64,000 nucleotides of DNA from Alphaproteobacteria bacterium (lineage in GTDB: Bacteria > Pseudomonadota > Alphaproteobacteria > UBA8366), in the NCBI GenBank assembly GCA_009377445.1, contig WHUA01000005.1:216437-280436 (forward strand), written 5' to 3'. Within the stretch, counting starts at the first letter, position 1. Each line of letters begins with the position of its first letter. This document shows positions 16,717-26,059 of this stretch, one piece after another. The notes beneath the pieces are model-generated. The model was given only the letters and a program-made list of their open reading frames with translations. It did no database searches and was not told where the DNA came from. A program made the translations under genes and the position numbers.

Positions 16717-17420
16717 CAGCCGGCCGCCCTTTGCAGCGGGCGCCCAGTCTTGCCGCCGGTCTTGCCGCCGACCTTGCCGCCCACCAGCGGGACGAAGCGG
16801 ACAGGGCCGAGATCGGTGGTATCGCAAAGCGCACCCCGGCGCACGAAGCGGACGAGCCGCTGCTCGTCATGCGCCTCGCCGATCGGGCAAACCATGATTC
16901 CGCCCGGCGCGAGCTGCTCCCACAGGGTCGGCGGAAGATCCTCCGCCGCAGCTGCGACGAGGATACGGTCGAACGGCGCCTGCTCGGGCCAGCCCAGGCT
17001 GCCGTCTCCCGGCTTGGTCGTCACGTTGTGGCGGCGCAGCTCGGCGAGGCGCGCGATCGCGGTCCGCAGCAGCACCGCCTGGCGCTCCACGGCGTAGACG
17101 CGCCGGAACAGGCGGGACAGCACGGCGGTCTGGTAGCCCGATCCGCAGCCGACCTCCAGCACCTTGAGCGAGCGGTCCGGCCCGAGCGCCCGGATCATCC
17201 TGGCGACGACGGTCGGCTGGCTGATCGTCTGGCCGTGGCCGATCGGCAGCGGGGTATCTTCCCATGCCTTGTCGAGAAACGCCTCCGGCACGAACAGTTC
17301 TCGCGGAACATTCTCGAACGCAGATAGGATTGCCGTGTCGGTAATTCCGGCACGGCGCAGATCGAGAATTAAACGTATCTTCTGGGTCGGCGGTGTCAAC
17401 GCTCTGCCCAACTTGCCCAT
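16716..17420 (-). CDS. pcm: Protein-L-isoaspartate O-methyltransferase
   Basis: 234 residues. Repairs isoaspartyl residues in damaged proteins using SAM. N-terminal VPRELFVPEAF, then PIGHGQTISQPTVVARMI (PCM signature), SAM-binding VLEVGCGSGYQTAVLSRL and the late GGIMVCPIG. The C-terminus is a low-complexity GGKVGGKTGGKTG tail. The ATG at 17420 is preferred over a TTG that would overlap surE; the gap to surE is then 16 bases. Coupled at its 3' end to the NlpD-like gene. A second, more divergent family member is at 42012. Confidence 0.94.
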   Translation of the reverse strand: MGKLGRALTPPTQKIRLILDLRRAGITDTAILSAFENVPRELFVPEAFLDKAWEDTPLPIGHGQTISQPTVVARMIRALGPDRSLKVLEVGCGSGYQTAVLSRLFRRVYAVERQAVLLRTAIARLAELRRHNVTTKPGDGSLGWPEQAPFDRILVAAAAEDLPPTLWEQLAPGGIMVCPIGEAHDEQRLVRFVRRGALCDTTDLGPVRFVPLVGGKVGGKTGGKTGRPLQRAAG

Positions 17421-17436
17421 TACTTGATCAATATAT

Positions 17437-18225
17437 CTAGTCTCTCGATTTCTTTTTAGCAAAATCTGAGCGAATAGTCGCTAACGATCCGTGGTGGGTG
17501 AGATCGACGTGCAACGGTGTGACGGCGATCGCGTTGCGCGCGACGGCTTTGTAGTCGCAGTCGCCGCGCCGCGCGTCGTTGCCGGGCTGGGACTCGCCGA
17601 TCATGTAGTATTCGCGCCCGCGCATCGGCGGCATCCTGTGGATGTCGTAGCCGGCGCTGCGCCGCCCCTGGCGCACGATTTTCGTCCCCGTCACCTCGTC
17701 CGCGGCGCAAGCCGGAAAATTCACGTTCATGAAGACGTCGCGCGACCAGTCCTCGGCAACCAGCGCGCGGATGACGTCCGCCCCGTGGGTTTCGGCCGCG
17801 TTCCAGCGGATCTGGCGCTCGACGCCGGAGACCTGGCTGAGCGCGACGGCGCGGATGCCGAGCAGCGCGCCTTCCATGGCGCCGGCGACCGTGCCCGAAT
17901 AGATCACGTCTTCCGCGAGGTTGGCGCCCCGGTTGACGCCCGACAGCACGAGATCGGGCCGCCGGTCGTCGAGGAACTCGCTCACCGCCAGCAGCACGCA
18001 ATCGGTGGGGCTGCCGGACACGGAAAAGCGGCGGCGCCCCATGCGCTGCACCCGGATCGCGCCGGTGAGCGTGAAGGCATGGCTGGTGCCGCTCTGTTCC
18101 GTTTCGGGCGCGAAGACCCAGACGTCGCGGCTGAGGCTGCGGGCAATGCGCTCGAGCACCTTGAGTCCCGGCGCATTGATGCCGTCGTCGTTGACGACCA
18201 GGATGCGGGCGCCGGAAAGGTCCAT
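17437..18225 (-). CDS. surE: 5'/3'-nucleotidase SurE
   Basis: 262 residues, normal length. Metal-binding ILVVNDDGINAPGL (about 8-21), SGTSHAFTLT (about 44-53), GSPTDCVLLA and LSGVNRGANLAEDVIYSGTVA (split near 93-113), all SurE hallmarks. Hydrolyses nucleoside 5'- and 3'-monophosphates in the cytoplasm. Lies between serS (17 bases upstream) and pcm in the conserved serS-surE-pcm order. Confidence 0.96.
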   Translation of the reverse strand: MDLSGARILVVNDDGINAPGLKVLERIARSLSRDVWVFAPETEQSGTSHAFTLTGAIRVQRMGRRRFSVSGSPTDCVLLAVSEFLDDRRPDLVLSGVNRGANLAEDVIYSGTVAGAMEGALLGIRAVALSQVSGVERQIRWNAAETHGADVIRALVAEDWSRDVFMNVNFPACAADEVTGTKIVRQGRRSAGYDIHRMPPMRGREYYMIGESQPGNDARRGDCDYKAVARNAIAVTPLHVDLTHHGSLATIRSDFAKKKSRD

Positions 18226-18242
18226 CGCCGTCCCCTTTCCGC

Positions 18243-19520
18243 TCAGACGCCCTTGGCGATGCGCTCTAGTCCGCCCATGAAGGGCCTGAGCGCTTCGGGT
18301 ATGGCGACGGAGCCGTCGGCCTGCTGGCCGTTCTCCAGGATGGCGATCAGCGTGCGCCCGACCGCGAGGCCGGAGCCGTTGAGGGTGTGGACGAAGCGGG
18401 TGCCCTTCTCGCCCGGCGTGCGGAAGCGCGCATTCATGCGCCGCGCCTGGAAATCGCCGCAGCTCGAGCAGCTCGAAATCTCGCGATAGGCGCCCTGCCC
18501 CGGCAGCCAGACCTCGATGTCATGGGTCTTGCGCGCGCCGAAGCCCATGTCGCCGGTGCAGAGGGTCACCACCCGGTAAGGCAGGCCGAGGCGCTTCAGC
18601 ACCTCCTCTGCGCAGCCCGTCATGCGCGCCAGCTCGGCGTCGGACTGGTCGGGATGGGTGACGCTGACCAGCTCGACCTTGCTGAACTGGTGCTGGCGCA
18701 GCATGCCGCGCGTGTCCTTGCCCGCCGCGCCCGCCTCCGAGCGGAAGCAAGGCGTCCAGGCCGTCACCCGGACCGGCAGCGCGGCCGCTTCCAGCACGGT
18801 ATCCGCGGCCATGCCCGTCAGCGGCACCTCGGCGGTCGGGATGAGCCAGTAGTCTTCGCCGGTACGATAGAGATCGTCGGCGAATTTCGGCAATTGGCCG
18901 GTGCCGTACAGCGTCTCCGAACGAACGAGCAGCGGCGGCGCGACCTCGGTATAGCCGAAGGTCTCGGTGTGGAGCGTCAGCATGAAATTGGCGATCGCCC
19001 GCTCCAGCCGCGCGAGCGCGCCCTTGAGCACGACGAAGCGCGATCCGGATAGCTTCGCCGCCGTCTCGAAGTCCATCAGGCCGAGCGCCTCGCCGATCTC
19101 GAAATGCTCCTTGGCCTCGAAATCGAAGTTGCGTGGCGCGGCGACCCGGCGCTCCTCGCGGTTCGCCCGCTCGTCCGCGCCGTCGGGCACATCCGCGGCG
19201 GGAAGATTCGGCAGCGTTTCGAGGATCTCCTTCAGCGTCGCGGCGAAACCGCGCTCCGCCTCCTCGGCCGCCGCCATACGGTCCTTCAACGCCTGCACCT
19301 CGGCCATCAGGCCGGTGGCGTCCCCGCCGCTCTTCTTGGCGGCGCCGATCTCCTTCGACGCCTCGTTGCGCCGCTGCTGCATCTCCTGCATCGCCGTCTG
19401 CGCCGCGCGCCGCTTCGCATCCAGGTCGAGAATGTGCGGCGCCATCGGCTGCAGGCCGCGCCGGCGCAGCCCTTCGTCGAAAGCGTCAGGCTGTTCTCGG
19501 ATAAATCGCAGGTCGTGCAT
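18243..19520 (-). CDS. serS: Seryl-tRNA synthetase
   Basis: 425 residues. N-terminal coiled-coil arm (about 28-105, [20 protein letters not shown]) that contacts tRNA-Ser, then the class II core: motif 2 in [20 protein letters not shown] and HQFSKVELV, serine-site residues in [11 protein letters not shown], and motif 3 in [17 protein letters not shown] near the C-terminus. Charges tRNA-Ser (and tRNA-Sec where present). Between tatC and surE on the same strand. Confidence 0.97.
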   Translation of the reverse strand: MHDLRFIREQPDAFDEGLRRRGLQPMAPHILDLDAKRRAAQTAMQEMQQRRNEASKEIGAAKKSGGDATGLMAEVQALKDRMAAAEEAERGFAATLKEILETLPNLPAADVPDGADERANREERRVAAPRNFDFEAKEHFEIGEALGLMDFETAAKLSGSRFVVLKGALARLERAIANFMLTLHTETFGYTEVAPPLLVRSETLYGTGQLPKFADDLYRTGEDYWLIPTAEVPLTGMAADTVLEAAALPVRVTAWTPCFRSEAGAAGKDTRGMLRQHQFSKVELVSVTHPDQSDAELARMTGCAEEVLKRLGLPYRVVTLCTGDMGFGARKTHDIEVWLPGQGAYREISSCSSCGDFQARRMNARFRTPGEKGTRFVHTLNGSGLAVGRTLIAILENGQQADGSVAIPEALRPFMGGLERIAKGV

Positions 19521-19579
19521 GTCCGACGGGTCCGGGCTGCTGGAATTGGAAAACTGGCAGCTTTATAGGGAGACGGAGG

Positions 19580-20362
19580 CTAAATGTCATCCTCCCGCTC
19601 GCGCTTCTCCCGGCCGCGCTCGACCAGGCGCGCGCACCAGATGGAGATCTCGTAGAGCAGGATGATCGGTATCGCGAGGCCGATCTGGCTGAGCGGGTCC
19701 GGCGGCGTGAGCACGGCCGCGGCGATGAAGGCCGAGACGATCGCATAGCGCCGCTTCTCGCGCATCCCCTGGCTGGTCGCCAGCCCGGCCCGCGCGAGCA
19801 GGGTCAGCAGCACCGGCAGCTCGAAGCTGATGCCGAACGCGAAGATCAGCCGCATGACCAGCGAGAGATACTGGTCGACCTTCGGCTCGAGCTCGATGGG
19901 GAGGATTCCGGGCGTCGCCGGCTGCTCGAATCCCGCGAAGAACTTCCAGGCGACCGGCAGGATCAGGTAGTAGACGAAGGCCGCCCCCATCAGGAACAGC
20001 ACCGGCGTCGCGACCAGGAAGGGAAGGAAGGCGCGCTTCTCGTTCTTGTAGAGGCCGGGCGCGACGAACAGCCAGATCTGATTGGAGATCAGCGGAAAGG
20101 CGATGAAAGCCCCGGTGAAGATGGCGACCTTGACGTCGGTGAAGAACTTCTCGTGCAGCGCGGTGAAGATGAGGCGGCGCGACTCCTGCCCCTTCCACAG
20201 CTCCGCCAGCGGCTCGACCAGGAAATTGAAGATCGGGTCGGCGAAATGGAACGAGACAATGAAGCAGATGAAGAACGAGACGACGCTGTAGATCAGCCTG
20301 CGCCGCAGCTCGACCAGGTGGTCGAGCAGCGGCATCTTCGTCTCGTCGACGTCGTTGCTCAT
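19580..20362 (-). CDS. tatC: Twin-arginine translocase subunit TatC
   Basis: 260 residues with six membrane helices. N-terminal MPLLDHLVELRRRLIYSV carries the conserved LxELRxR that contributes to signal-peptide recognition; FVAPGLYKNEKRAFLPF and the later FELPVLLTLLARAGL match the family. The C-terminus is charged (REKREREDD). The ATG overlaps the tatB stop by four bases (ATGA). Forms the receptor complex with TatB. Confidence 0.97.
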   Translation of the reverse strand: MSNDVDETKMPLLDHLVELRRRLIYSVVSFFICFIVSFHFADPIFNFLVEPLAELWKGQESRRLIFTALHEKFFTDVKVAIFTGAFIAFPLISNQIWLFVAPGLYKNEKRAFLPFLVATPVLFLMGAAFVYYLILPVAWKFFAGFEQPATPGILPIELEPKVDQYLSLVMRLIFAFGISFELPVLLTLLARAGLATSQGMREKRRYAIVSAFIAAAVLTPPDPLSQIGLAIPIILLYEISIWCARLVERGREKREREDDI

Positions 20363-20808
20363 TCGCCGCCGCCCGGCTTCTTGTCGCCTGCGCCGCTTTC
20401 TCCGGCCGGCTTCTCGCGCGCCGGCTCCGGTTTCGGGGGCAATGACGTTGGCGCCGGCTCGGGCGCCGGCTCGGGCGCCGGCTCGGGCGCCGGCTCGGGC
20501 GCCGGCTCGTCGAGCGAGCGGCCGATGTCGCGCATCGACTGCTCCACCTCCCGCGCCGGATCGGCGATGCTCTGCAGCTCCTGCTCCAGGTCGGCGGACG
20601 ACGCCTTTTCGATCTCCTTGCGCAGCTCCTGCAGCTCCGCTTCGCGCGCCAGCTCGTCGATGCCGTCCTGGAAGTCGCGGGCCATGCTGCGGACCTTGCG
20701 CATGCCCAGCGTCACCGCCCGCAGCACGCGCGGCAGATCCTTAGGCCCGATCACGATGATCGTGACGAGCCCGATAATGAATAGCTCCTGCCAGCCAATG
20801 TCGAACAC
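20359..20808 (-). CDS. tatB: Twin-arginine translocase subunit TatB
   Basis: 149 residues. N-terminal helix FDIGWQELFIIGLVTIIVIG then PKDLPRVLRAVTLGMRKVR, typical TatB, followed by an amphipathic/coiled stretch (to about 95) and a tail of five PAPE repeats (about 101-120) ended by a Gly/Lys-rich segment. The repeat is encoded by an almost exact 12-bp unit (GGCGCCGGCTCG read on the plus strand). Overlaps tatC by four bases. Confidence 0.94.
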   Translation of the reverse strand: MFDIGWQELFIIGLVTIIVIGPKDLPRVLRAVTLGMRKVRSMARDFQDGIDELAREAELQELRKEIEKASSADLEQELQSIADPAREVEQSMRDIGRSLDEPAPEPAPEPAPEPAPEPAPTSLPPKPEPAREKPAGESGAGDKKPGGGE

Positions 20809-20854
20809 GGCCGCGCGCCTGCCCTATCTAACCGGAACGGCGATTGCGATGATG

Positions 20855-21097
20855 CTACCCTTTGGCAGCCTTGTCCTTCTCGGCGTGCGCCGGGTCGGCC
20901 TGGCGCATCTCGGCACTGCCTTGGATCGTTCTGGTGTCTTCGTCGTCGCCACTACCGTCGTCCTTCACCTGTTTCTTGAACGATTTCAGCCCTTTGCCGA
21001 AATCGCCCATGAGGCGCGACAGCTTGCCGCCGCCCCCGAACAGAATCAGGACAACGGCCAGGACGATCAGCCAATGCCATATACTGAAACTACCCAT
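20855..21097 (-). CDS. tatA: Twin-arginine translocase subunit TatA
   Basis: 80 residues. N-terminal hydrophobic helix [20 protein letters not shown], hinge and amphipathic helix [20 protein letters not shown], then an acidic, flexible tail with Lys-Ala-Ala-Lys end. Forms the Tat pore oligomer. First gene of tatABC; 46 bases before tatB. In other alphaproteobacteria scpB usually precedes tatA directly; here an ABC ATPase gene intervenes. Confidence 0.95.
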   Translation of the reverse strand: MGSFSIWHWLIVLAVVLILFGGGGKLSRLMGDFGKGLKSFKKQVKDDGSGDDEDTRTIQGSAEMRQADPAHAEKDKAAKG

Positions 21098-21206
21098 CCT
21101 GTTGCCTCCTATTGCCGGGGCGGGCTTCCCAAATCGGCGCGATCATTACAGAAGCGCAGCCGGGTCGCAACGCCGCTCTCCGCGTGCGCCCGCCGGCCGG
21201 CGCCGC

Positions 21207-22310
21207 TCAATCCTGGCCGGCGGCGAAGACGAAGGCTTGCGCCCGGTCCAGCCCGACGCGCAGGACCGTCTCCTCCGTCGGCAGGAAGCGGCCCGGTACC
21301 CGGGCATGAAGATGTAGTTCGTCGCCGCTCTGCCGACAGGTGCAGAGATGCACGAGACTTGTCCGGCCGAGCATGCGGGCGGCGAGCACGCGCGCTTCCG
21401 CGGCGTCCTCGGCCATCGGGCGCCCGTCGGCGGGGCTGAGCTTCAGCGCTTCCGGCCGTATCAGGATCTGCGCGTCCGTCCCGTCGGCAAGCCCGGCGGC
21501 GTCGAGCCGGCCGAACGGCGTCTGCACGACGCCGGCATGGACGACGCCCTTCAGCCGGTTCACGTCGCTGAAGAACTCGGTCACGAAAGCGTTGGCCGGG
21601 TGATAATAGAGATTGTCGGGACGGTCGGTCTGGATGTTCCGTCCGGCGCGCATCACGGCGATCCGATCAGCCATGAACATCGCCTCCTCGGCATCGTGCG
21701 TGACCATGAGCGTCGTCTGGCCGCTCTGCTTCAGGAGATGCAGCGTCCGATCGCGGACCTGGTCGCGCAGCCGCGCGTCCAGCCCGGAAAACGGCTCGTC
21801 GAGCAGGATCAGGGGCGGCTTCGGCGCGAGCGCCCGGGCCAGCGCGACGCGCTGCTGCTGTCCACCCGAAAGCGCGTGCGGATAGCGGCGCGCGAACTCG
21901 GTCAGCCCGGCGCGATCGAGAACCTCGGCGATGCGCATCTTGCGCTCCGCATCGCTGCCGCCGATCAGCCCGAATCCGACGTTCTCGGCCACCGTGAGGT
22001 GGGGAAACAGCGCGTAATCCTGGAACACGAGCCCGACGTTGCGGTCCTCCGGCGGCAGGTCCCGGCCGGGCGTGGCGACCGCCGTGCCGGCGATCGCGAT
22101 GCTGCCCTTCTGGACCCGCTCCAGCCCGGCGACGAGGCGCAACAACGTGGTCTTGCCGCAGCCGGATGGGCCGAGCAGGCACACGACCTCGCCCGGCACG
22201 ACGCGCAGGCTGAAACCGTCCACGGCCGCGACCTTGCCGAATCCGTGCGACAATCCCTGTATTTCGAGCGCGGCGGCGCCGGCCGCGTCATAGGCTGGGC
22301 GATGGACCAT
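21207..22310 (-). CDS. ABC transporter ATP-binding protein (FbpC/PotA-like)
   Basis: 367 residues. Walker A GPSGCGKTTLLRLVAG (about 47-62), Q-loop VFQDYALFPHLT, signature LSGGQQQRVALARAL (about 143-157), Walker B ILLDEPFSGLD and switch VTHD. A C-terminal regulatory domain of about 120 residues (TOBE-like; QILIRPEALKLS) matches ferric-iron, polyamine or other type I importers. No permease or substrate-binding gene lies next to it, so it either serves a distant system or has lost partners. It sits between scpB and tatA, breaking a usually tight block. Confidence 0.88.
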   Translation of the reverse strand: MVHRPAYDAAGAAALEIQGLSHGFGKVAAVDGFSLRVVPGEVVCLLGPSGCGKTTLLRLVAGLERVQKGSIAIAGTAVATPGRDLPPEDRNVGLVFQDYALFPHLTVAENVGFGLIGGSDAERKMRIAEVLDRAGLTEFARRYPHALSGGQQQRVALARALAPKPPLILLDEPFSGLDARLRDQVRDRTLHLLKQSGQTTLMVTHDAEEAMFMADRIAVMRAGRNIQTDRPDNLYYHPANAFVTEFFSDVNRLKGVVHAGVVQTPFGRLDAAGLADGTDAQILIRPEALKLSPADGRPMAEDAAEARVLAARMLGRTSLVHLCTCRQSGDELHLHARVPGRFLPTEETVLRVGLDRAQAFVFAAGQD

Positions 22311-22372
22311 GCACTAACTGATAATCCCGGAACCTCGCCCAAGCAATGTCCGATACGCCGCAGCGCGCCGGG

Positions 22373-23149
22373 TCACTCCCCGCCATGCGAGCGCGCGATG
22401 CGGGGCAAGCGGCGCAATCGGGCTTCGGACAGCTCGTCTTCGTCGTCCGCATCGTCCTCGCCGGCGCCCTCCTCCGGGTCGGACGGCTCCTCCGCCATGG
22501 CTTCGTCCGCAAGGTCCTCCAGCTCGGATTCGACAACCGTCTCTTCGTCTTCCGTCAGCTCGGCCTCGTCTTCCTCGTCCTCCTCCGCGTGCTCCCGAAG
22601 CGCGCTCAGCGGCCCGAAGCCGGGCTTGCGGTCGAGCAGGCCGGCGGCCCGAAGCTCGTCAACGCCGGGCAGCGCGTCCGCGCCTTCGAGGCCGAAATGG
22701 TCGAGGAATGATTCCGACGTGCCCCAGGTGACGGGACGGCCGGGGGTCCGCCGCCGACCGCGCGGGCGTATCCAGCCCACTTCCAGCAGCAGGTCCAGCG
22801 TCCCCCGGCTGAGCGCGACGCCGCGCATCTCTTCGATCTCGGCCCGGGTGATCGGCTGGTGGTAGGCGATGATGGCCAGGGTCTCGACCGCGGCGCGGGA
22901 CATCCGCCGCGCCACCACGTTCTCGATCCGCAGGTAGGGCGCGAGGTCCTCGGCCGTGCGGAACGCCCAGCCCTTGCCGATGGGCAGCAGGTGGACGCCG
23001 CGGTTGGCGTAGATGCCGCGCAGCTCTTCGAGCAACGCCTTGACGTCCGCGCCGTCGGGCATGCGGTCGCGCAGGGCCTTCTCGTCGACCGGCTCGGCGG
23101 CGGCGAACAGCATGGCTTCGAGAATGCGGAGTTGCAGAAAATGGTCCAT
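22373..23149 (-). CDS. scpB: Segregation and condensation protein ScpB
   Basis: 258 residues. Two winged-helix domains: ILEAMLFAAAEPVDEKAL (about 9-26), then SRAAVETLAIIAYHQPITRAEIEEMRG (split near 84-110) and GRPVTWGTSESFLDHFGL (about 137-154), all ScpB hallmarks. The last 90 residues are very acidic (runs of Glu/Asp), longer than in model ScpB. Binds ScpA and Smc in the bacterial condensin that organises the chromosome. Six bases after scpA. Confidence 0.94.
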   Translation of the reverse strand: MDHFLQLRILEAMLFAAAEPVDEKALRDRMPDGADVKALLEELRGIYANRGVHLLPIGKGWAFRTAEDLAPYLRIENVVARRMSRAAVETLAIIAYHQPITRAEIEEMRGVALSRGTLDLLLEVGWIRPRGRRRTPGRPVTWGTSESFLDHFGLEGADALPGVDELRAAGLLDRKPGFGPLSALREHAEEDEEDEAELTEDEETVVESELEDLADEAMAEEPSDPEEGAGEDDADDEDELSEARLRRLPRIARSHGGE

Positions 23150-23155
23150 TCCCGG

Positions 23156-23992
23156 TTATCCCGTCTGGCTGTCCGGTTGATCGTTGCGGTCCGCGGAGCG
23201 GATATAGAGCGGCGCGAAGCACGCGGATTGCTGCAGCATCAGCTTGCCCGCCTTGGCGAGCTCGAGGCTCGCGGCGAAGGTCGCCGCCAGTGCCGAGCGC
23301 GTCACGAGGCCGCCGCGCAGCCCTTTCGGCAGGAATGCGGACAGCACGGTCCAGTCCGGCACATCGCCGACCAGGCCGCGCAGCCGCTCGATCGCCGTTT
23401 CCATCGAATACAGCTCGCTCGGATCGATCCTGAGCGCGGTGATGTTGTCGCGGCTCTTGAAGTCGCCATAGGCCTTGAGAAGCTCGTAGAGCGACAGCTC
23501 GTAGACCGGCGTGTTGACGATGTCGAGCGGCTCGGGCGCGCCCCGGCTGAAGAAGTCGCGGTTCAGCCGCGGCCGCTCGAGCAGCGCCCGGCCCAGATTG
23601 CGCATCGCCTCCAGCCGCTGGAGCTGGAAGGCGAGCCGCTCGGCCATCTCCGCCGCCGAAAGCTGCTCGCCGTCGGCCTCGGTGGAGGGCAGCAGCAGGC
23701 GCGATTTGAGGTAGGCGAGCCACGCGGCCATGACCAGATAGTCCGCCGCCAGCTCCAGGCGCAGCTCGCGGGCCTGCTCGATGAAGGTCAGGTACTGGTT
23801 CGCAAGCTGCAGGATCGAGATCTTGGTCAGGTCGACCTTCTGATCGCGCGCGAGCGCCAGCAGCACGTCGATCGGTCCTTCGAATCCGTCGAGGTCGAGG
23901 AGCAGGCTTCCGCCCTCCCCGCCGTCGTGCTGCGGCCGGGCGTCTTCCTCGAAAAACGGCGTCGCGTCCTGTGCGGGCGGCTCAATCGTCAT
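23156..23992 (-). CDS. scpA: Segregation and condensation protein ScpA
   Basis: 278 residues. N-terminal GFEGPIDVLLALARDQKVDL then ISILQLANQYL (kleisin N-domain that contacts the Smc neck) and YLVMAAWLAYLKSRLLLP; the C-terminal winged helix is at about 205-260 with VTRSALAATFAASLELAKAG. ScpA is the kleisin of the Smc-ScpAB complex. Followed closely by scpB; a hairpin with a T-run separates it from nagZ upstream. Confidence 0.94.
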   Translation of the reverse strand: MTIEPPAQDATPFFEEDARPQHDGGEGGSLLLDLDGFEGPIDVLLALARDQKVDLTKISILQLANQYLTFIEQARELRLELAADYLVMAAWLAYLKSRLLLPSTEADGEQLSAAEMAERLAFQLQRLEAMRNLGRALLERPRLNRDFFSRGAPEPLDIVNTPVYELSLYELLKAYGDFKSRDNITALRIDPSELYSMETAIERLRGLVGDVPDWTVLSAFLPKGLRGGLVTRSALAATFAASLELAKAGKLMLQQSACFAPLYIRSADRNDQPDSQTG

Positions 23993-24064
23993 GGCGGCGC
24001 ATCATAAGGTAGGGCAAACCCCGATCCCATCGACTTAGTGCCGGGCCGCCCCAGTTCAAATTCC

Positions 24065-24091
24065 GAAAAAATATTAAGTATCGATGCTTAA
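24065..24091 (-). terminator. Candidate AT-rich terminator after nagZ
   Basis: On the minus strand TTAAGCA/TACTTAA pair around a TCGA loop with one mismatch, followed by TATTTTTTC. It overlaps the last bases of nagZ. A weak stem, but the T-run is in the right place; scpA may then have its own promoter. Confidence 0.45.
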
Positions 24092-25128
24092 GCTATTTTA
24101 ATATCGAGAATATCGTCGAGTTCGCGGCGCGCACTCTCGACGTCCGGGGCAGGCCGCCCGGAGACTAGCCGAAGGGCGTCCAACAGGCGCTTCGACCCCG
24201 ACTCGGACAAGGGCGGGGCAGCGGCTGCGACCGCCTCCATCTCGGGGAGATCGCCGTTGCAGTGCAGGACCACGTCGCAGCCTGCGGCGATCACGGCGGC
24301 GGTGCGTTCTGGCAGGCTGCCGGCCAGCGCCTTCATGCAGATATCGTCGCTCATCAGCAGCCCGCCGAAGCCGAGCTCGCCGCGGATGACCGATCGGATG
24401 AGCGAGGGCGACGTAGTCGCCGGCCGCGCGGCGTCCACGGCGGCGTAGACGATATGCGCGGTCATCGCCATCGGCATGTCGGACAGCGCCTTGAACGGCG
24501 CGAAATCGGACTGGCGCAGGAGGTCGAGCGGCGTTTCCACCACGGGCAGGCTCTCGTGGCTGTCCGCATGCGCGCGGCCGTGGCCGGGGATATGCTTGAC
24601 GACCGGAACCACCCCCGCTTCGAGGAAGCCTTCGCAGGAAGCGCGGCCGAGCCGTGCGATCATCGCCGGGTCTTCCGAGAAGGCGCGATCGCCGATGATA
24701 TCGTGCGCCCCCGCGACGCGCAGGTCGAGCACCGGGGCGCAGTCCACGTTGATGCCGAGCGCCCGCAGCTCCGCGCCAATCAGCAAGGCGTTGAGGCGCG
24801 CCGCGCGCTCGCCCCGCGCGGCATCCGCCTCCGCGATGCGGCCGAACACAGCCACGGGCGGCGCCTTGCGCCAGGGCGGCGACGGCAACCGCGCCACGCG
24901 CCCGCCTTCCTGGTCGATCAGGACCGGCGCGTCCGCCCGGCCGACGCAATCGCGGAAATCGGCAACCAGCGCTTCGATCTGGCCCGCGGACTCGATGTTG
25001 CGGCGGAACAGGATGTAGCCCGCGGGGTCGCTTGCCCGGAAGAACGCGCGCTCCTTCTGCGAGAGCGTCGTGCCGGCCGATCCGAAGAATGCCGCGAGCG
25101 GGGCGCGGCTAGTTCTTGGGATTGACAA
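24088..25128 (-). CDS. nagZ: Beta-N-acetylhexosaminidase NagZ (GH3)
   Basis: 346 residues. Releases GlcNAc from muropeptides in the cytoplasm during cell-wall recycling. LIDQEGGRVARL (about 70-81), KHIPGHGRAHADSHESLP (the mobile loop with the Asp/His acid-base dyad, about 171-188) and LLMSDDICMKAL with the nucleophile Asp. The only start that fits is a TTG at 25128, which overlaps the end of the SPOR gene by 20 bases; no ATG or GTG is near. Third gene in argS-SPOR-nagZ. Confidence 0.94.
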   Translation of the reverse strand: MSIPRTSRAPLAAFFGSAGTTLSQKERAFFRASDPAGYILFRRNIESAGQIEALVADFRDCVGRADAPVLIDQEGGRVARLPSPPWRKAPPVAVFGRIAEADAARGERAARLNALLIGAELRALGINVDCAPVLDLRVAGAHDIIGDRAFSEDPAMIARLGRASCEGFLEAGVVPVVKHIPGHGRAHADSHESLPVVETPLDLLRQSDFAPFKALSDMPMAMTAHIVYAAVDAARPATTSPSLIRSVIRGELGFGGLLMSDDICMKALAGSLPERTAAVIAAGCDVVLHCNGDLPEMEAVAAAAPPLSESGSKRLLDALRLVSGRPAPDVESARRELDDILDIKIA

Positions 25129-26059
25129 TGATACACCCGATCTGGCGGCGCTTGAGCTGGTCGCACAGCGTCCGTGCGCTGGCCGAATCCTTCAGCGGCC
25201 CGGCCTGGATGCGGTAATAGGTCTTTCCGCTGATGGTGGCCTTCTCGACGTTCAGGGCGAGCTGGCCCAGCAGATCGCCGTTCTTTTCCCGCTGCACGGA
25301 CCAGAAACCGGTCGCCTGCCCTTCGGTGGACACTGAGCCGAGCTGGATTCGATAGGCGCCCGTGGGAATGGACGCGACCTGCTGCGCCGGCTCCGCGCGC
25401 GCGACCGGCTTATCGACCGGCTTGGCGTCGGCGGCCCGCGCCTCCGCCGGCGGCGCGCCCGCGGATTTCGGTTGCCGGAGCGCCGGCTGAAGCTCCTTCG
25501 ACGGGGCGGGGATCGTCGGCGGCGGCACCAGGGAACGGGCCGATTGGCCGGCCGGAACCGGCTGTCCGATCGGCGCGGACACGCCCGGCGTCGCCGCCGG
25601 GGCCGGGCCGTCGGGGACCGTATCGGCCGACCGCACGCGCGAGTTCTCGCCCGGACCGGCGGCTGCCGGCGCTGCTGCCGGCGCCACTGCAGGAGCCGGG
25701 GGCGTCATGGGGCGCTCCGGCGGCGGCAGGATCCGCTCGACGGGGTTCTGCTCGCTTATATCGTTGAGCGACTGATAGACGGTCATCCCCTGGTGCGGGA
25801 TCTTGGCGCCGCCGGGGCTGTCGGGCGCGACCTTCATCGGGCCGGCCGGCTTGAGCAGCGGCGCGGAGCCTTCGCTGCCCTCCTTCACGCCCGCATTGTA
25901 GGAATACCAGGCGATCGTAACGCCGCCGGTCATGACGATCATCATGATGAGGATGGGCACGATAAGCGAGGCCGGTCGGCGGACCGGCCGGTGAACGTCG
26001 CGCTCCAGCTCGTCGAGCGCGGTCAAGTCATCCCGCATCGGGTCGCGGCGACCGATCAT
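25109..26059 (-). CDS. SPOR-domain membrane protein
   Basis: 316 residues from the ATG that overlaps the argS stop (ATGA). A short cytoplasmic part, one membrane helix (about 29-51, [20 protein letters not shown]), a long Pro/Ala-rich periplasmic linker (about 75-225) and a C-terminal SPOR domain (about 233-316) with [20 protein letters not shown] and [24 protein letters not shown] domains bind denuded septal peptidoglycan. The position between argS and nagZ is conserved in related bacteria. Its end overlaps nagZ. Confidence 0.9.
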   Translation of the reverse strand: MIGRRDPMRDDLTALDELERDVHRPVRRPASLIVPILIMMIVMTGGVTIAWYSYNAGVKEGSEGSAPLLKPAGPMKVAPDSPGGAKIPHQGMTVYQSLNDISEQNPVERILPPPERPMTPPAPAVAPAAAPAAAGPGENSRVRSADTVPDGPAPAATPGVSAPIGQPVPAGQSARSLVPPPTIPAPSKELQPALRQPKSAGAPPAEARAADAKPVDKPVARAEPAQQVASIPTGAYRIQLGSVSTEGQATGFWSVQREKNGDLLGQLALNVEKATISGKTYYRIQAGPLKDSASARTLCDQLKRRQIGCIIVNPKN

